NCBI RefSeq assembly: GCF_001010285.1
Contig: NZ_CP011104.1
Span: 4,216,001-4,280,000, forward strand
Length of the DNA stretch: 64,000 nt
Source of the DNA: Photorhabdus thracensis
Lineage (GTDB): Bacteria > Pseudomonadota > Gammaproteobacteria > Enterobacterales > Enterobacteriaceae
Direction of reading: 5' to 3'
In this document: positions 46,656 through 57,472 of the stretch, one piece after another
How positions within the stretch are numbered: the first letter of the stretch is position 1
Layout: every line of letters begins with the position of its first letter
Made by a program: the position numbers and the translations under genes
Notes under the pieces: model-generated
Seen by the model: the letters and a program-made list of their open reading frames with translations, nothing else
Told to the model about the DNA's origin: nothing
Database searches by the model: none

Positions 46656-47465
46656 TCAGTGAGTATCCTGTCGCCAAGCATCAGAGGTGAGTGGCTCACC
46701 GAAATGGCTGGAGATCAGGCGGCGGGTCATATCATGCAGCGGAGAAGCCAACACTTCAGCTGTATTTCCTCGTTCGACAACTTCGCCTTGATGCATGACC
46801 AGGACCTGATCGCTGATATGTTTCATCATGCCAAGATGCTGGGTGACATAGAGGTAAGAAATACCGTGTTTTTCCTGTAATTCCAACATCAGATTAATTA
46901 TTTGAGAGCGCATAGACATATCAAGTGATGCTAATGCTTCATCGGCAATAATAACCTGAGGCTGTAATATTAATGCCCGTGCCAATGCTACCCGCTGTTT
47001 TTGGCCTGAGGCTAACATATGAGGATAATAATTGGCATGGTCAGGTAACAGGCCAACTTGCCGCAATGTTTGATTGATCCGTTTTTCCCGCTCGGTTGTA
47101 TTGAGTTCTGTATTGAGCAGAAGAGGAACATCAAGAATTTGCCCAATCCGCTGGCGAGGATTCAGTGAGGTGCTTGGATCCTGAAATATCATGCGAATGC
47201 GTTGACTGCGATAGCTATAGTCACCATAAGTGAGTTTATGCCCTTCAATCATGATTTCGCCGGAAGTGGGTTCCATGACACCTGAAAGCATTTTTGCCAG
47301 GGTTGATTTTCCAGAACCGTTTTCACCAATAACTGCCAGGGTCTGTTTTGCTTTTAAGGTGAAGCTGACAGGCTTTACCGCGTCAAGATGCTGACGATGA
47401 AAAAAACCCGTACGATAACGGAAAGTTTTAGCTAAGTTCCTGACTTCCAGCAAAGTATTAACCAA
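46656..47465 (-). CDS. sapF: SapF, ABC transporter ATPase
   Basis: A 269-residue ATPase of the Sap peptide importer. Walker A is GENGSGKST, the signature reads LASGQKQRVAL, and Walker B is IIADEALASLD. The last gene of sapABCDF on the minus strand. In relatives Sap gives resistance to antimicrobial peptides and helps potassium uptake. Confidence 0.95.
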   Translation of the reverse strand: MVNTLLEVRNLAKTFRYRTGFFHRQHLDAVKPVSFTLKAKQTLAVIGENGSGKSTLAKMLSGVMEPTSGEIMIEGHKLTYGDYSYRSQRIRMIFQDPSTSLNPRQRIGQILDVPLLLNTELNTTEREKRINQTLRQVGLLPDHANYYPHMLASGQKQRVALARALILQPQVIIADEALASLDMSMRSQIINLMLELQEKHGISYLYVTQHLGMMKHISDQVLVMHQGEVVERGNTAEVLASPLHDMTRRLISSHFGEPLTSDAWRQDTH

Positions 47466-48458
47466 TTACTGTTCCTCCAGATTCAATGGAAAATGGCAGG
47501 CAAAAGCATGGTTTCTAATTACCCGCAACCGTGGTGTTTCAATACAGGTTTTTTGTGCGTAAGGGCAGCGTGGACCTAAACGGCAGCCGATTGGCAGATG
47601 TTCAAGGGATGGAATGGCACCTGGCAATGTATTTAACCTGCTTTTATGGGGCAGAGAACTGCCGAAATCGGGAATAGCGCGGCTTAACGCTTGTGTATAG
47701 GGATGGTGTGGTGTTATTAGTAATTCATTGGGCGCGGCGCTTTCGACAGTTTGACCACAATACAGAACATTAATGCGATCCACCAGTTTGCTCATGATTT
47801 GCAAGTCATGGCTTATCAGTAAAATGGTGGTGTTATTGTTCTGATTCAATCGAGCTAACAGACGGAAAATCTGAGCTTGAGTGGTCGGTTCCATCGCATT
47901 AGTGGGTTCATCTGCAATCAGCAAGCGCGGTTGGTTAGCCAATGCGATAGCAATCATCACTTTCTGGCATTCTCCCTCAGTTAATTCGCAAGGGAAACTA
48001 CTCATAATATCTTTATGGTCTTTAATTCCCACACGGTGAAGTAACTCGATGGCCCGGCGTTTTCGCCATTTGAAGCGTTGCCACCAACGACCTTTATAAG
48101 TCCAGCCGGGGATCGCCTGAATAAGTTGCTGACCAATATTTTCAGAAGGATCAAGACAAGATTGTGGCTCCTGAAAAATCATTGAGATATTGTGGCCGAT
48201 CACTTTTCGGCGCTGCCGGGGAGTCAGGCGCAGCAGATCAATATCATCGAAGCGAAAACGGTCAGCAGTCACTTTGAGATTATCTTTAGTGACCCCGCTT
48301 ATCGCTTTGGCAATCAGGCTCTTACCAGAGCCTGATTCACCAACCAGACCGCGTATTTCACCCTCTGTCAGTGAGATACTGACGCGATCAACGGCTTTAA
48401 CTGGCCCTTTGGCAGTCATAAATTCAATAGTGAGATTGCGAATATCAAGTAATGGCAT
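47466..48458 (-). CDS. sapD: SapD, ABC transporter ATPase
   Basis: A 330-residue oligopeptide-type ATPase. Walker [12 protein letters not shown], signature [10 protein letters not shown], Walker [13 protein letters not shown], and the C-terminal oligopeptide domain with the Cys-rich [14 protein letters not shown]. The stop is adjacent to the sapF start. SapD also supports Trk potassium uptake in E. coli. Confidence 0.95.
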   Translation of the reverse strand: MPLLDIRNLTIEFMTAKGPVKAVDRVSISLTEGEIRGLVGESGSGKSLIAKAISGVTKDNLKVTADRFRFDDIDLLRLTPRQRRKVIGHNISMIFQEPQSCLDPSENIGQQLIQAIPGWTYKGRWWQRFKWRKRRAIELLHRVGIKDHKDIMSSFPCELTEGECQKVMIAIALANQPRLLIADEPTNAMEPTTQAQIFRLLARLNQNNNTTILLISHDLQIMSKLVDRINVLYCGQTVESAAPNELLITPHHPYTQALSRAIPDFGSSLPHKSRLNTLPGAIPSLEHLPIGCRLGPRCPYAQKTCIETPRLRVIRNHAFACHFPLNLEEQ

Positions 48459-49348
48459 TATTCCACCCCGGAATTAATTGCACGGTGTAATCCATTACCC
48501 AGTAAATTGATCAACAAGACACTCATCATTATCGCCGCGCCGGGCAGCATAACGGTCCAGGGCGCAACATAGATTAGCTCCAGTGAATCGCCCAACATCG
48601 CTCCCCATTCAGGCGAGGGAAGCTGGGCGCCAAGATCAAGAAAACCAAGAGAAACGATATCAAGTATGGCAATAGAAAGGGCGCGGGTCAGCTCGCTGAC
48701 TAATACAGCGGTAATGTTCGGTAGTACGGCATACCATAGAATATGGTAATTGGAGGCGCCATCCAGGCGCGCGGCAATGACGTACTCTTTATCCAATTCA
48801 TCATGAACCGCACTGTAAACAGTGCGAACGATACGTGGCAATAACGCCAGCCAAATAGCGATTATGGCATGGAACAAACTGGCGCCGACAAAAGCGACGA
48901 CAATAATTGCCAGCAATAATGAAGGGATAGAAAGTAATGAATCAAGAATATGATTGAGCACGGCGGATTTCAGGCCCCGTGTCATGCCGGCCAGACAGCC
49001 GATGATCAGACCGCATAAAGCCGCTGCCAACGTGACCAGCAGTGCTGAACCGAATGTGGATGCCGTACCTATCAATAACCGGCTGAGAATGTCGCGCCCA
49101 AGATCATCGGTACCCAAGAAAAAGGCGATATTACCGTGATGTGACCACGAAGGTGGCAGCAGCTGATGCCCGAGAAATTGTTGATCAAGCTGATAGGGTG
49201 CCAGATAACTGCCAAACAGACTTAGGGCAATTAGAATAAGTGCCCCATAAAATCCCGTCATTGCCAGCATATCAGAAGAGAAAAAACGCCAGATGACCTT
49301 TATCGGTGATGGCATTTTCTTTTCACGATAAAAATTATCTAAGGGCAT
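48458..49348 (-). CDS. sapC: SapC, permease
   Basis: A 296-residue inner-membrane permease with six hydrophobic segments. The EAA-type loop reads [18 protein letters not shown]. It starts within the sapB 3' end and ends within sapD by one base. Confidence 0.94.
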   Translation of the reverse strand: MPLDNFYREKKMPSPIKVIWRFFSSDMLAMTGFYGALILIALSLFGSYLAPYQLDQQFLGHQLLPPSWSHHGNIAFFLGTDDLGRDILSRLLIGTASTFGSALLVTLAAALCGLIIGCLAGMTRGLKSAVLNHILDSLLSIPSLLLAIIVVAFVGASLFHAIIAIWLALLPRIVRTVYSAVHDELDKEYVIAARLDGASNYHILWYAVLPNITAVLVSELTRALSIAILDIVSLGFLDLGAQLPSPEWGAMLGDSLELIYVAPWTVMLPGAAIMMSVLLINLLGNGLHRAINSGVE

Positions 49349-50300
49349 ACCATTCCTTATGCTTCAGAGGGGTAGTCATTGTGCCAATGATATCAGACAG
49401 AACATTGACAAAAATAACCAGTGTGCCAATAACCATAACACCCGCAGAAATGGCGGAGTAATCTTGCTGGCGGATTGCACTGACTAACCAGTGTCCAAGC
49501 CCCGGCCAGTTAAATACCAATTCCGTCATCATAGCCAGTGTCAGCATGGTGGAAAATTGTAATCCCAGTTTCGGAATGATGGGCGGCAGCGCATTATGCA
49601 GGACATGACGACGGATAATTGTCAGCCTTGATAAACCCCGGGTTGAGGCGGCTTTAATGTAGTTTTCACCAAAAACGTCTTCTGTGCTGTTTCTCATCAG
49701 CTGGATAACTTCGGTTGTCGGTGCAACCGCGAGTGTGATCACGGGTAAGAGCAAGTGTTGCATGGCACTGACAATCATCTCATTGCGATAGGGTGATTTT
49801 GACAACCAGGCATCAATGAGTGAGAAACCTGTTACAGGTTCAATCTGATATAGCAGATCAAAGCGACCGGAAACCGGTAACCAGCCAAGATAAAGGGAAA
49901 AAAATAGGGTCAGTAATAACGCCAGCCAAAAAATGGGAATCGAAAACCCAACTAAGGCAATGGAAGTGATAACAGTATCCGCTGCTTTGTTACGCCATAC
50001 TCCCGCGATAATACCCAGTGGGATACCGGCCAGTAAGGCGGCAGAGAAGGCCAGACTACAGAGCTCCATTGTGGCAGGGAATACTTCCCTGAGTTGTTCG
50101 CTGATGAGTTCGCCATTGATACTGGATACACCAAAATCCCATAGCAATAAACTGTGGAAATAGAATGTATAAGCGTCAAACAGGGATGCACCGCCGAGGG
50201 GAGCATTAGGCGTAAAGTAACTGAGGCTGAAACTTATCAGCGACAGGAAAAACAGGGTGATAATCAGCAGTAGCAGACGACGGAGAATGTAAATAGTCAT
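49335..50300 (-). CDS. sapB: SapB, permease
   Basis: A 321-residue permease starting [20 protein letters not shown]. The binding-protein-dependent transport signature is [22 protein letters not shown]. It overlaps sapC by 14 bases and sapA by four. Confidence 0.94.
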   Translation of the reverse strand: MTIYILRRLLLLIITLFFLSLISFSLSYFTPNAPLGGASLFDAYTFYFHSLLLWDFGVSSINGELISEQLREVFPATMELCSLAFSAALLAGIPLGIIAGVWRNKAADTVITSIALVGFSIPIFWLALLLTLFFSLYLGWLPVSGRFDLLYQIEPVTGFSLIDAWLSKSPYRNEMIVSAMQHLLLPVITLAVAPTTEVIQLMRNSTEDVFGENYIKAASTRGLSRLTIIRRHVLHNALPPIIPKLGLQFSTMLTLAMMTELVFNWPGLGHWLVSAIRQQDYSAISAGVMVIGTLVIFVNVLSDIIGTMTTPLKHKEWYALR

Positions 50301-51970
50301 TTATTGGCCTTCTGAGTCATCTGATCACTCTCTTTTTCTCGGTAAACCCCGGCAAAAGAGGTATTCCCGAATGGGCTGAGTACCAACCCTTTAATATCAT
50401 AACGGTAAGCCTGCAAGCGCAAGGAGTAGGCTAAGGGTAATACCGGTAATTGATGTTCAAGAATTTGTTGAGCAGTATGATAGTACTTAATTCGGGATAA
50501 TAATTGCTGGTTAATCAAAGCTTGTTGCAAGATCTTATCAAACGCCGGATTACACCAATGGCTGAAATTTGTCTGTGAAGCGATCGCCGCGCAACTTAGC
50601 AATGGCCGGAAAAAACTGTCTGGATCATTACTGTCAGTGGACCAGCCTGATAGCGTCATATCATGGGATTTATCCATCAGTTTGGTTTCCTGAAAGCGGC
50701 CTTCAACAGGTTTGATATTCATGGTGATACCCACCTGAGCTAAATCAGCCTGGACCAGTTCTGCCATTTTTAGTGGACTTGGATTATAAGACTGAGAAGC
50801 GGAAGGGACCCATAAGTTCAATTGCATCCCATTCAATCCAAGGTCATTAAGCATTTTGCGGGATTTTTCCGGATTGTATTCTGTAATTTCAGTTTGATTA
50901 TCATAAGCCCATGATGCCCGCGGTAAAATTGATGCGGCGGTTTCCGCTGTTCCATAATAAATGGATTGCATCAGCCGCTGGTTATTAATTGCGTAGGCAA
51001 TGGCTTGTCGAACCTGTAATTTATCAAGTGGTGGTTTGCTGGTATTGAAAGCCAGATAAGCGATATTCATTCCTGGGCGTAAAGTGAGACGCAGGCGGGG
51101 ATCGTCCCGCAGGACTTTAAGCTGACTGGCCGCCGGATAAGCTAATACATCACATTCGCCAGTTAAAAGTTTGGACATCCTCCCTGTGCCGCCAGCACCG
51201 ACATCAATAACGATTTGTTGCATCTGTGGCTTGCCTTTCCAGTATTTATCATGGCGAACCAGACGGATAAATTGCCTGGTTCGATGATTTTCCAGCATAA
51301 ATGGGCCTGTGCCGACAGGTTTCCAATCAATTTGCTCATGGCGGTTCATTTCATGTAATTGCTGCCCATATTCTTGTGAGAGTATTGGGGCATAATGAGT
51401 TGCCAAATGCCAAAGAAAAGAAGCATCGGGTTCGTTCAGACGAAATTCCACCGTATATTTATCAATTTTACGGATACTTTGAATAGAATCGGCTAACTGG
51501 AGGCTGTCAAAATAGGGATAATGTCCGCCATTGACGTAATGATAATAGTGTTGCTTATCAAACAAACGTTTAAAGCTAAAAATGACATCATCGGCATTCA
51601 TTTTACGGGTCGGAGTAAACCAGCCTGTTGATTGAAATGAGACATTACGGCGCAAATAAAAACGGTATGTTGCGCCATTATCCAGCACCTCCCAGCGGGA
51701 GGCTAATTCGGGCCGCAGGCGATAAGTATAAGGGTCGACATCCAATAGACGTTCATAGAGTTGTGCTGCCAGAGTATCGACCGTTAAACCACTGGTAGTC
51801 AGTTGCGGGTTAAAGGTATTCAGGTTGCCATTAACGCAATAAACAAATCCTTGCTGCCGGATATCAGCCGGAACGCGGGGCTTTTTTTCAGGCGTAGCCA
51901 TTGTCTCTGCAATAGCCGGAGCTGAGAGGGATAATATGATCCAATAAATCAAACTACGCATATAAGGCAT
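50297..51970 (-). CDS. sapA: SapA, periplasmic peptide-binding protein
   Basis: A 557-residue solute-binding protein of the SBP_bac_5 family, with a signal peptide ([19 protein letters not shown]), ending in AxA-like IAE. It delivers peptides such as antimicrobial peptides to SapBC. The start is ATG 51970 or 51961 (MRSL). First gene of the operon; ryhB lies upstream, going the other way. Confidence 0.94.
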   Translation of the reverse strand: MPYMRSLIYWIILSLSAPAIAETMATPEKKPRVPADIRQQGFVYCVNGNLNTFNPQLTTSGLTVDTLAAQLYERLLDVDPYTYRLRPELASRWEVLDNGATYRFYLRRNVSFQSTGWFTPTRKMNADDVIFSFKRLFDKQHYYHYVNGGHYPYFDSLQLADSIQSIRKIDKYTVEFRLNEPDASFLWHLATHYAPILSQEYGQQLHEMNRHEQIDWKPVGTGPFMLENHRTRQFIRLVRHDKYWKGKPQMQQIVIDVGAGGTGRMSKLLTGECDVLAYPAASQLKVLRDDPRLRLTLRPGMNIAYLAFNTSKPPLDKLQVRQAIAYAINNQRLMQSIYYGTAETAASILPRASWAYDNQTEITEYNPEKSRKMLNDLGLNGMQLNLWVPSASQSYNPSPLKMAELVQADLAQVGITMNIKPVEGRFQETKLMDKSHDMTLSGWSTDSNDPDSFFRPLLSCAAIASQTNFSHWCNPAFDKILQQALINQQLLSRIKYYHTAQQILEHQLPVLPLAYSLRLQAYRYDIKGLVLSPFGNTSFAGVYREKESDQMTQKANK

Positions 51971-52039
51971 CTATTATTAATTAGAATTGACACATTGTAT
52001 CTCAATTAGCGCTTGAGCCCAAAAAAACCGGGCGATGAT

Positions 52040-52099
52040 GATAATGAGAAAAATTCTCAATAAAGTGCTTTACAAATCGTATTGAGAAACATTATCATC
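52040..52099 (+). promoter_or_regulatory. ryhB promoter with two Fur-box-like sites
   Basis: GATAATGAGAAAAATTCTC (52040-52058) and the complement of ATTGAGAAACATTATCATC (52081-52099) are like the Fur consensus. Between them TTTACA (52069-52074) and TTATCA (52092-52097), 17 bases apart, form a promoter. Fur with iron would block it. Transcription should start near 52105. Confidence 0.7.
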
Positions 52100-52105
52100 T
52101 GTATC

Positions 52106-52204
52106 GCACTTCCGGGGAACAGTTTTTGTTATCCTAGGAAAGGCACGACATTGCTCACATTGCTTCCAGTGTTTTTTAGCCAGCTCGGGTGCTGGCTTTT
52201 TTTT
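52106..52204 (+). ncRNA. ryhB: RyhB small RNA
   Basis: The block GCACGACATTGCTCACATTG followed by CTTCCAGT is identical to the E. coli RyhB core, and the terminator stem AGCCAGC/GCTGGCT then T8 ends it at 52204. The core pairs with target mRNAs such as those for superoxide dismutase (Fe) and TCA enzymes. Iron starvation lifts Fur and turns it on. In E. coli ryhB lies elsewhere, by yhhX; here it sits between sapA and pspF. The 5' half differs from E. coli. The exact 5' end is estimated. Confidence 0.92.
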
Positions 52205-52218
52205 ATCTGTCATTCGGA

Positions 52219-53238
52219 TCACTTATCGCTGGTACTGATATTATGTTTCTTTATTAAGCCGCGCAATTGATGATAGGTCAGCCTTAGCTTTTCTGCCGCT
52301 TTTCTCTGATTAAACCTATTGGCTTTTAATGATAATTCTATTAATTGTCGTTCGCTGTCGTGTTGCCATTGTTTCAGATTAACCGGCAGGGAAGGCAGAG
52401 GCGGTAAAGATGAATCGTTACTGTTATCAACATCGACGATAGAATGCGGCGCAGAAACGAATGGATTAATAATGATATTATCAAGTTGATCGAAATTTTC
52501 ACCGTGACGATAAACAGAGCGTTCCACCACATTTTTCAGCTCCCGGATATTACCGGGCCAGTGGTAATTTTGTAACCGTTGTTTTGCCTGTTCAGTGAAG
52601 CCGGGAAATAATGGCAAATCCAACTCGCGGCACATCTGAATAGCAAAATGCTGTGCCAGTAACATGATGTCCTGCTGCCTTTGGCGCAATGGTGGGATTT
52701 GAACTACATCAAACACTAATCTATCGAGTAGATCAGCGCGGAATTTACCCTCGGCTGCCATGGCGGGCAGATTATCATTGGTCGCGCATATCAATCGAAC
52801 ATCGACCTGCAATGGCTGGCTGCCGCCAACCCGTTCAAGATGCCCATATTCAATGACGCGCAACAACTTTTCCTGAACCTGCATAGGGGCGGTTGCCAGT
52901 TCATCAAGAAACAGCGTTCCGCCATCAGCACGCTCAAATCTTCCCTGATGCTTTTTTTGTGCGCCGGTAAATGCGCCAGCCTCATGACCAAATAATTCTG
53001 AATCCAATAAATTTTCGTTCAGCGCAGCGCAGTTTAGAGAGATAAATGGCCCTTGCCAACGGGGAGATAAGTAATGCAGACGGCGGGCAATCAGCTCTTT
53101 GCCTGTTCCGCGTTCGCCAATAACCAGCACAGGTTTATTTAATTTTGCCAGAGCGGATACCTGCTCCAGAATTTCAATAAAGCTGTTTGCTTCACCTAGC
53201 AGGTTTTCTGTAACTTCATTCATGGTTATTTTCGCCAA
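52219..53238 (-). CDS. pspF: PspF, sigma-54 activator
   Basis: A 339-residue enhancer-binding protein with no N-terminal receiver domain. The AAA+ domain has GERGTGKE (Walker A) and the GAFTGA loop, which contacts sigma-54. The C-terminal Fis-like helix-turn-helix reads QRKAAEKLRLTYHQLRGL. It is bound and held by PspA without stress. Divergent from pspA, as in E. coli. Confidence 0.96.
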   Translation of the reverse strand: MAKITMNEVTENLLGEANSFIEILEQVSALAKLNKPVLVIGERGTGKELIARRLHYLSPRWQGPFISLNCAALNENLLDSELFGHEAGAFTGAQKKHQGRFERADGGTLFLDELATAPMQVQEKLLRVIEYGHLERVGGSQPLQVDVRLICATNDNLPAMAAEGKFRADLLDRLVFDVVQIPPLRQRQQDIMLLAQHFAIQMCRELDLPLFPGFTEQAKQRLQNYHWPGNIRELKNVVERSVYRHGENFDQLDNIIINPFVSAPHSIVDVDNSNDSSLPPLPSLPVNLKQWQHDSERQLIELSLKANRFNQRKAAEKLRLTYHQLRGLIKKHNISTSDK

Positions 53239-53331
53239 TAGTTGGTTATTATAACCACTCTATTTCGTTATGATAAAAAGTCAAATAAAAAAATTCATTT
53301 ATATTTCATGTGGATAAAACGAATGAAAAAG

Positions 53332-53348
53332 TTGGCACGACTCTTGAT
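53332..53348 (+). promoter_or_regulatory. Sigma-54 promoter of pspA
   Basis: TTGGCACGACTCTTGAT matches the -24 (TGGCAC) and -12 (TTGC-like) elements with the right five-base spacer. It lies about 60 bases before the pspA start. PspF activates it when stress frees it from PspA. Confidence 0.85.
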
Positions 53349-53406
53349 AGTGTGTCATTAGCAGTACAACAAATCTGAAAATCTTAGTCAAAGAGGATAA
53401 TTTACT

Positions 53407-54081
53407 ATGGGTATTTTCTCTCGTTTTGCCGATATCGTGAACGCCAACATCTCTTCATTACTGGATAAAGCGGAAGATCCGCACAAAATGATTCGCCTGA
53501 TGATTCAGGAAATGGAAGATACTTTGGTTGAAATCCGCTCAACTTCTGCGCGTGCGCTGGCAGAAAAAAAACAGTTATCTCGTCGCATTATGTCAGGCGA
53601 ACAGCAAATACATGACTGGCAGGAAAAAGCTGAATTAGCGCTGAATAAAGACAGAGAAGATTTGGCGCGGTCAGCACTGATTGAAAAACAGAAAGTTGCT
53701 GCTTTAGTGGATACATTGAAGCATGAATTAACCATACTGGAGGAAACCCTTGAGCGTATGAAAGGGGAAGTTACTGAGCTTGAAAACAAGCTCGGTGAAA
53801 CCCGGGCAAGACAGCAAGCATTGGCCTTGCGTCATCAGGTTGCCGCTTCTTCGCGACAGGTTCGTCGCCAGTTAGACAGCGGTAAAATTGATGAGGCAAT
53901 GGCTCGCTTTGAGCAATTTGAACGCCGTATTGATCATATGGAAGCTGAAGCGGAAACGGTGGGCATGGGAAAACAAAAATCTCTGGATCAACAATTTGCT
54001 GAATTAAAAGCAGACGATGAAATTAGTGCGCAGTTAGCAGCAATGAAAGCTAAAATAAATGCTAATAAAGAACAACATTAA
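53407..54081 (+). CDS. pspA: PspA, phage-shock protein A (ESCRT-III-like)
   Basis: A 224-residue coiled-coil protein that binds membrane and PspF. It begins [25 protein letters not shown], the amphipathic helix. Heptads fill residues 25-190. Length equals E. coli PspA (222). First gene of pspABC. Confidence 0.97.
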   Translation: MGIFSRFADIVNANISSLLDKAEDPHKMIRLMIQEMEDTLVEIRSTSARALAEKKQLSRRIMSGEQQIHDWQEKAELALNKDREDLARSALIEKQKVAALVDTLKHELTILEETLERMKGEVTELENKLGETRARQQALALRHQVAASSRQVRRQLDSGKIDEAMARFEQFERRIDHMEAEAETVGMGKQKSLDQQFAELKADDEISAQLAAMKAKINANKEQH

Positions 54082-54117
54082 ATACTGGTGCACTCAACTC
54101 ACCATTAAGGAAAAGTG

Positions 54118-54336
54118 ATGAGCTCTATATTTATTGGCATTCCACTGATTATCTTTGTGCTTTTTGTTTTACCTATCTGGTTGTGGTTGCATTATAACAG
54201 CCGGAATTCAAACCAAAGTCAGTTGGATCAGAATGAAGTTCAGCGCCTGGCAGAGCGCGTACAGCATATGCAGGCACGAATCAAAACACTGGAAGATATT
54301 CTGGATGCGGAGCATCCTGACTGGAGGCAATCATAA
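54118..54336 (+). CDS. pspB: PspB, membrane stress sensor partner
   Basis: A 72-residue inner-membrane protein with an N-terminal helix (IFIGIPLIIFVLFVLPIWLW) and a short coiled coil. With PspC it senses inner-membrane stress. The start is ATG 54118, after AAGG. It overlaps pspC at the stop. Confidence 0.94.
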   Translation: MSSIFIGIPLIIFVLFVLPIWLWLHYNSRNSNQSQLDQNEVQRLAERVQHMQARIKTLEDILDAEHPDWRQS

Positions 54337-54689
54337 TGTCTAATTATAACCGCCGGAAACTGTACCGAATACCTGAAGAAGGTAAGATTAAAGGTGTTTG
54401 CGCTGGATTGGCTTACTATTTTGATGTACCCGTAGGTTTAATTCGTGCAATGGCTATATTGTCACTGTTCTTTGGCCTGTTTGGTTTAGTCGTTATTGCT
54501 TATATTATACTGGTTTTCGTCTTGGATCCGGCACCGGCCAGTTATACGGAAGAAGCCGGTTTTTCGGTACAGAAATTACTGAATGAAGCAGATTGTCAAT
54601 TGAAAGCGGGTGAGCTTCGTCTGCGCCAAATGGAGCGTTACGTCACTTCAGAAACATTCAGTGTTCGCAGTCGTTTCAGACAGCTTTGA
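54336..54689 (+). CDS. pspC: PspC, membrane stress sensor
   Basis: A 117-residue PspC-domain protein (KLYRIPEEGKIKGVCAGLAYYFDVP) with a membrane helix and a cytoplasmic tail. With PspB it draws PspA from PspF during stress. The E. coli pspD and pspE genes do not follow; ycjX comes next. Confidence 0.95.
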   Translation: MSNYNRRKLYRIPEEGKIKGVCAGLAYYFDVPVGLIRAMAILSLFFGLFGLVVIAYIILVFVLDPAPASYTEEAGFSVQKLLNEADCQLKAGELRLRQMERYVTSETFSVRSRFRQL

Positions 54690-54757
54690 GAGTAAGAATG
54701 GTATATTGCCGGGCTGACATAATAAAATTGTCGTAAGACACTTACCATAGGACAGAC

Positions 54758-56155
54758 ATGAAACGGCTACAAAACGAATTAACTGCGCTTGTTAATCGCG
54801 GGATGGATCGTCATTTACGGTTAGCTGTTACAGGATTAAGCCGTAGTGGTAAAACAGCGTTTATCACATCTTTGGTTAATCAGTTACTTCATCTCCATAG
54901 CGGCGCCCGGTTGCCGCTATTTTCTGCTGTGCGTGATGGTCGTCTGCTGGGGGTAAAACGGGTTCCCCAACGGGATTTTGGGGTTCCTCGTTTTACTTAT
55001 GATGAAGGATTGGCTGCGCTTTATGGTACACCTCCCGTCTGGCCAACACCGACTCGCGGTGTCAGTGAAATCCGCTTGGCACTTCGTTACCGTTCTGAGA
55101 ATTCTCTGCTGCGCCATTTTAAAGAGACTGCCACGTTATATCTGGAAATTGTCGATTATCCCGGCGAATGGCTGTTGGATTTGCCGATGTTGGCACAAAA
55201 TTATTTAGCATGGTCACGCCAGATGAATGGTTTATTGCAGGGACAGAGAGCTGAATGGGCAAAACCCTGGTTGGAACTGTGTAAACAGTGCGTTCCATTG
55301 GCGCCGGCGGATGAGAATTTATTGGCTGCTATTGCTCAGGCATATACGGAATACCTGATTAAATGCAAAGAACAAGGATTACATTTTATTCAACCGGGGA
55401 GATTTGTTCTGCCGGGTGAAATGATGGGGGCTCCGGCTTTACAGTTTTTTCCGTGGCCGGATATCGGTCATATCACTGAGTCACAGTTTGCTCAGGTAGA
55501 TCAACATACGAATATCGGTATGTTGCGCAAGCGTTTTGAATATTACTGTCAGTCGGTCGTGAAGGGGTTCTATAAAGAACATTTTCTGCGTTTTGACCGG
55601 CAAATTGTGTTGGTAGATTGTTTACAGCCATTAAACAGCGGGCCACATGTGTTTAATGATATGCGCTTGGCGCTGACACAATTAATGCAGAGTTTTCATT
55701 ATGGTAAACGAACACTCTTTCGCCGCCTGTTTTCCCCTTGCATTGATAAATTAATGTTTGCTGCCAGTAAGGCTGATCATGTCACCGCAGATCAACATGC
55801 CAATCTGGTTGCTTTACTGCAACAATTGGTGCAAGAGGCCAGACAAAATGCGGCTTTTGAAGGCATCAGCATGGATTGTGTTGGTTTGGCATCGGTACGG
55901 GCGACAGAAAGTGGAATGATTGAACATCATGGTGAAAACGTCCCGGCGCTGAAAGGACATCGCTTGACAGATGGTAAATTACTGACATTTTTCCCCGGTG
56001 AAGTGCCACGAAGTTTGCCTGAGGATAATTTCTGGCAAAAGCAGGGTTTCTGTTTCGAAGAATTCAGCCCCCGTCAGGTGAATATTGATGCACCATTGCT
56101 GCATATCCGGCTGGATACCGTGCTGGAGTTTTTACTGGGAGATAAAGTGAAATGA
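54758..56155 (+). CDS. ycjX: YcjX, GTPase-like DUF463 protein
   Basis: A 465-residue YcjX-family protein with a P-loop ([10 protein letters not shown]). It is annotated as a probable ATP/GTP-binding stress protein, linked to the psp response in E. coli. The TTATGAAACG-like start is preceded by AGGACAG. It overlaps ycjF by four bases. Function is not established. Confidence 0.9.
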   Translation: MKRLQNELTALVNRGMDRHLRLAVTGLSRSGKTAFITSLVNQLLHLHSGARLPLFSAVRDGRLLGVKRVPQRDFGVPRFTYDEGLAALYGTPPVWPTPTRGVSEIRLALRYRSENSLLRHFKETATLYLEIVDYPGEWLLDLPMLAQNYLAWSRQMNGLLQGQRAEWAKPWLELCKQCVPLAPADENLLAAIAQAYTEYLIKCKEQGLHFIQPGRFVLPGEMMGAPALQFFPWPDIGHITESQFAQVDQHTNIGMLRKRFEYYCQSVVKGFYKEHFLRFDRQIVLVDCLQPLNSGPHVFNDMRLALTQLMQSFHYGKRTLFRRLFSPCIDKLMFAASKADHVTADQHANLVALLQQLVQEARQNAAFEGISMDCVGLASVRATESGMIEHHGENVPALKGHRLTDGKLLTFFPGEVPRSLPEDNFWQKQGFCFEEFSPRQVNIDAPLLHIRLDTVLEFLLGDKVK

Positions 56156-57216
56156 CAGATTCCCTGAAGCCAAGAATTGACTTTGAAGAACCCTTATTGG
56201 AGCCGCAAGAACCGGTTTTAAAACCCGCTCAGATCTTTGATGGAAAAGACACGGCGAATTTCTGTCCTGCCTCACCGGAGCTTGAGGCTGAAGAGGGCGA
56301 AGGCCAGGTAGAAGGAATAGTGAATGTGGCATTGAAACCCAGGCGCAGTTATTGGCGTAAAATGGTCTATGGCGCTCTGATTTTACTGGGAATGAGTGTT
56401 GTTGCTCAGTCTGTACAGTGGATTTATCGATCATGGCAGCAACAGGATTGGATTGCGTTAAGTGTGGCCGCGGCGGGGGGCATGATAGTATTTGCCGGTA
56501 TTGGTTCTGTGGTCAGTGAATGGCGTCGTTTTTACCGGCTAAGAATGCGTGCTGAAGAACGTGATACAGCGAGAGAACTACTGCAAAATCATGGTGTGGG
56601 TAAAGGTCGGGCATTTTGCGAGAAGCTAGCAAGTCAGGCGGGTATTGAGCCGCATCATCCGGCGTTACAGCGTTGGCAGGCTGCTTTACATGATACACAT
56701 AACGATCGTGAAGTGGTGGCGTTGTACGGTAAATTGGTTCAGCCTGTTTTGGATTCTCAGGCAAGAGCTGAGATCAGCCGCTATGCTGCGGAATCAGCAT
56801 TAATGATAGCCGTCAGCCCGTTAGCGATTGTCGATATGGCATTTATTGCCTGGCGCAATATCCGGCTGATTAACCGTATTGCTGCGCTTTATGGTATTGA
56901 ACTGGGATATTTCAGTCGTATTCGTCTTTTCCGTCTTGTTTTGCTTAATATTGTTTTTTCGGGTGTTTCAGAGGTGGTGCGGGAAGTTGGGATGGATTGG
57001 TTATCTCAGGATATCGCGGCGCGTCTTTCTGCCAGAGCCGCTCAAGGGATCGGTGTGGGTTTACTGACAGCTCGGCTTGGCATTAAAGCGATGGAATTAT
57101 GCAGGCCATTGCCTTGGATAGAGGGTGATAAACCTAAATTAGGAGATTTCCGTCGCCAGTTAATCACTCAACTTAAGAATATCCTGCCAAATAAGTCTAA
57201 GAACACAGTTGATTAA
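56152..57216 (+). CDS. ycjF: YcjF, DUF697 membrane protein
   Basis: A 354-residue protein with an acidic N-terminal region (residues 1-55), two membrane helices (about 75-110) and the DUF697 C-terminal domain. The start lies in an ATGA overlap with ycjX, an operon pair next to the psp genes. Function unknown. Confidence 0.9.
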   Translation: MTDSLKPRIDFEEPLLEPQEPVLKPAQIFDGKDTANFCPASPELEAEEGEGQVEGIVNVALKPRRSYWRKMVYGALILLGMSVVAQSVQWIYRSWQQQDWIALSVAAAGGMIVFAGIGSVVSEWRRFYRLRMRAEERDTARELLQNHGVGKGRAFCEKLASQAGIEPHHPALQRWQAALHDTHNDREVVALYGKLVQPVLDSQARAEISRYAAESALMIAVSPLAIVDMAFIAWRNIRLINRIAALYGIELGYFSRIRLFRLVLLNIVFSGVSEVVREVGMDWLSQDIAARLSARAAQGIGVGLLTARLGIKAMELCRPLPWIEGDKPKLGDFRRQLITQLKNILPNKSKNTVD

Positions 57217-57472
57217 ATGATATATACTTTAATTCTATACTAACGCACAAAATATCCAGATAACGGCAGAATTTTACGTTATTTTATTAAACCGTTTTAT
57301 AGTTAATCTTAGAATCTGTTTATTTTAGTGAAAATTTCAAATGCTGTGTTATTTACTCCATTAAAAAACCGGATTCTTGTCAATTTTTGCTGACAGAATG
57401 CTTCATATGAATAATCGTAGAGAGTAGTATTTAGAAAAATTATATGTATTAGTGTAAATAAGGTCAAAACAG

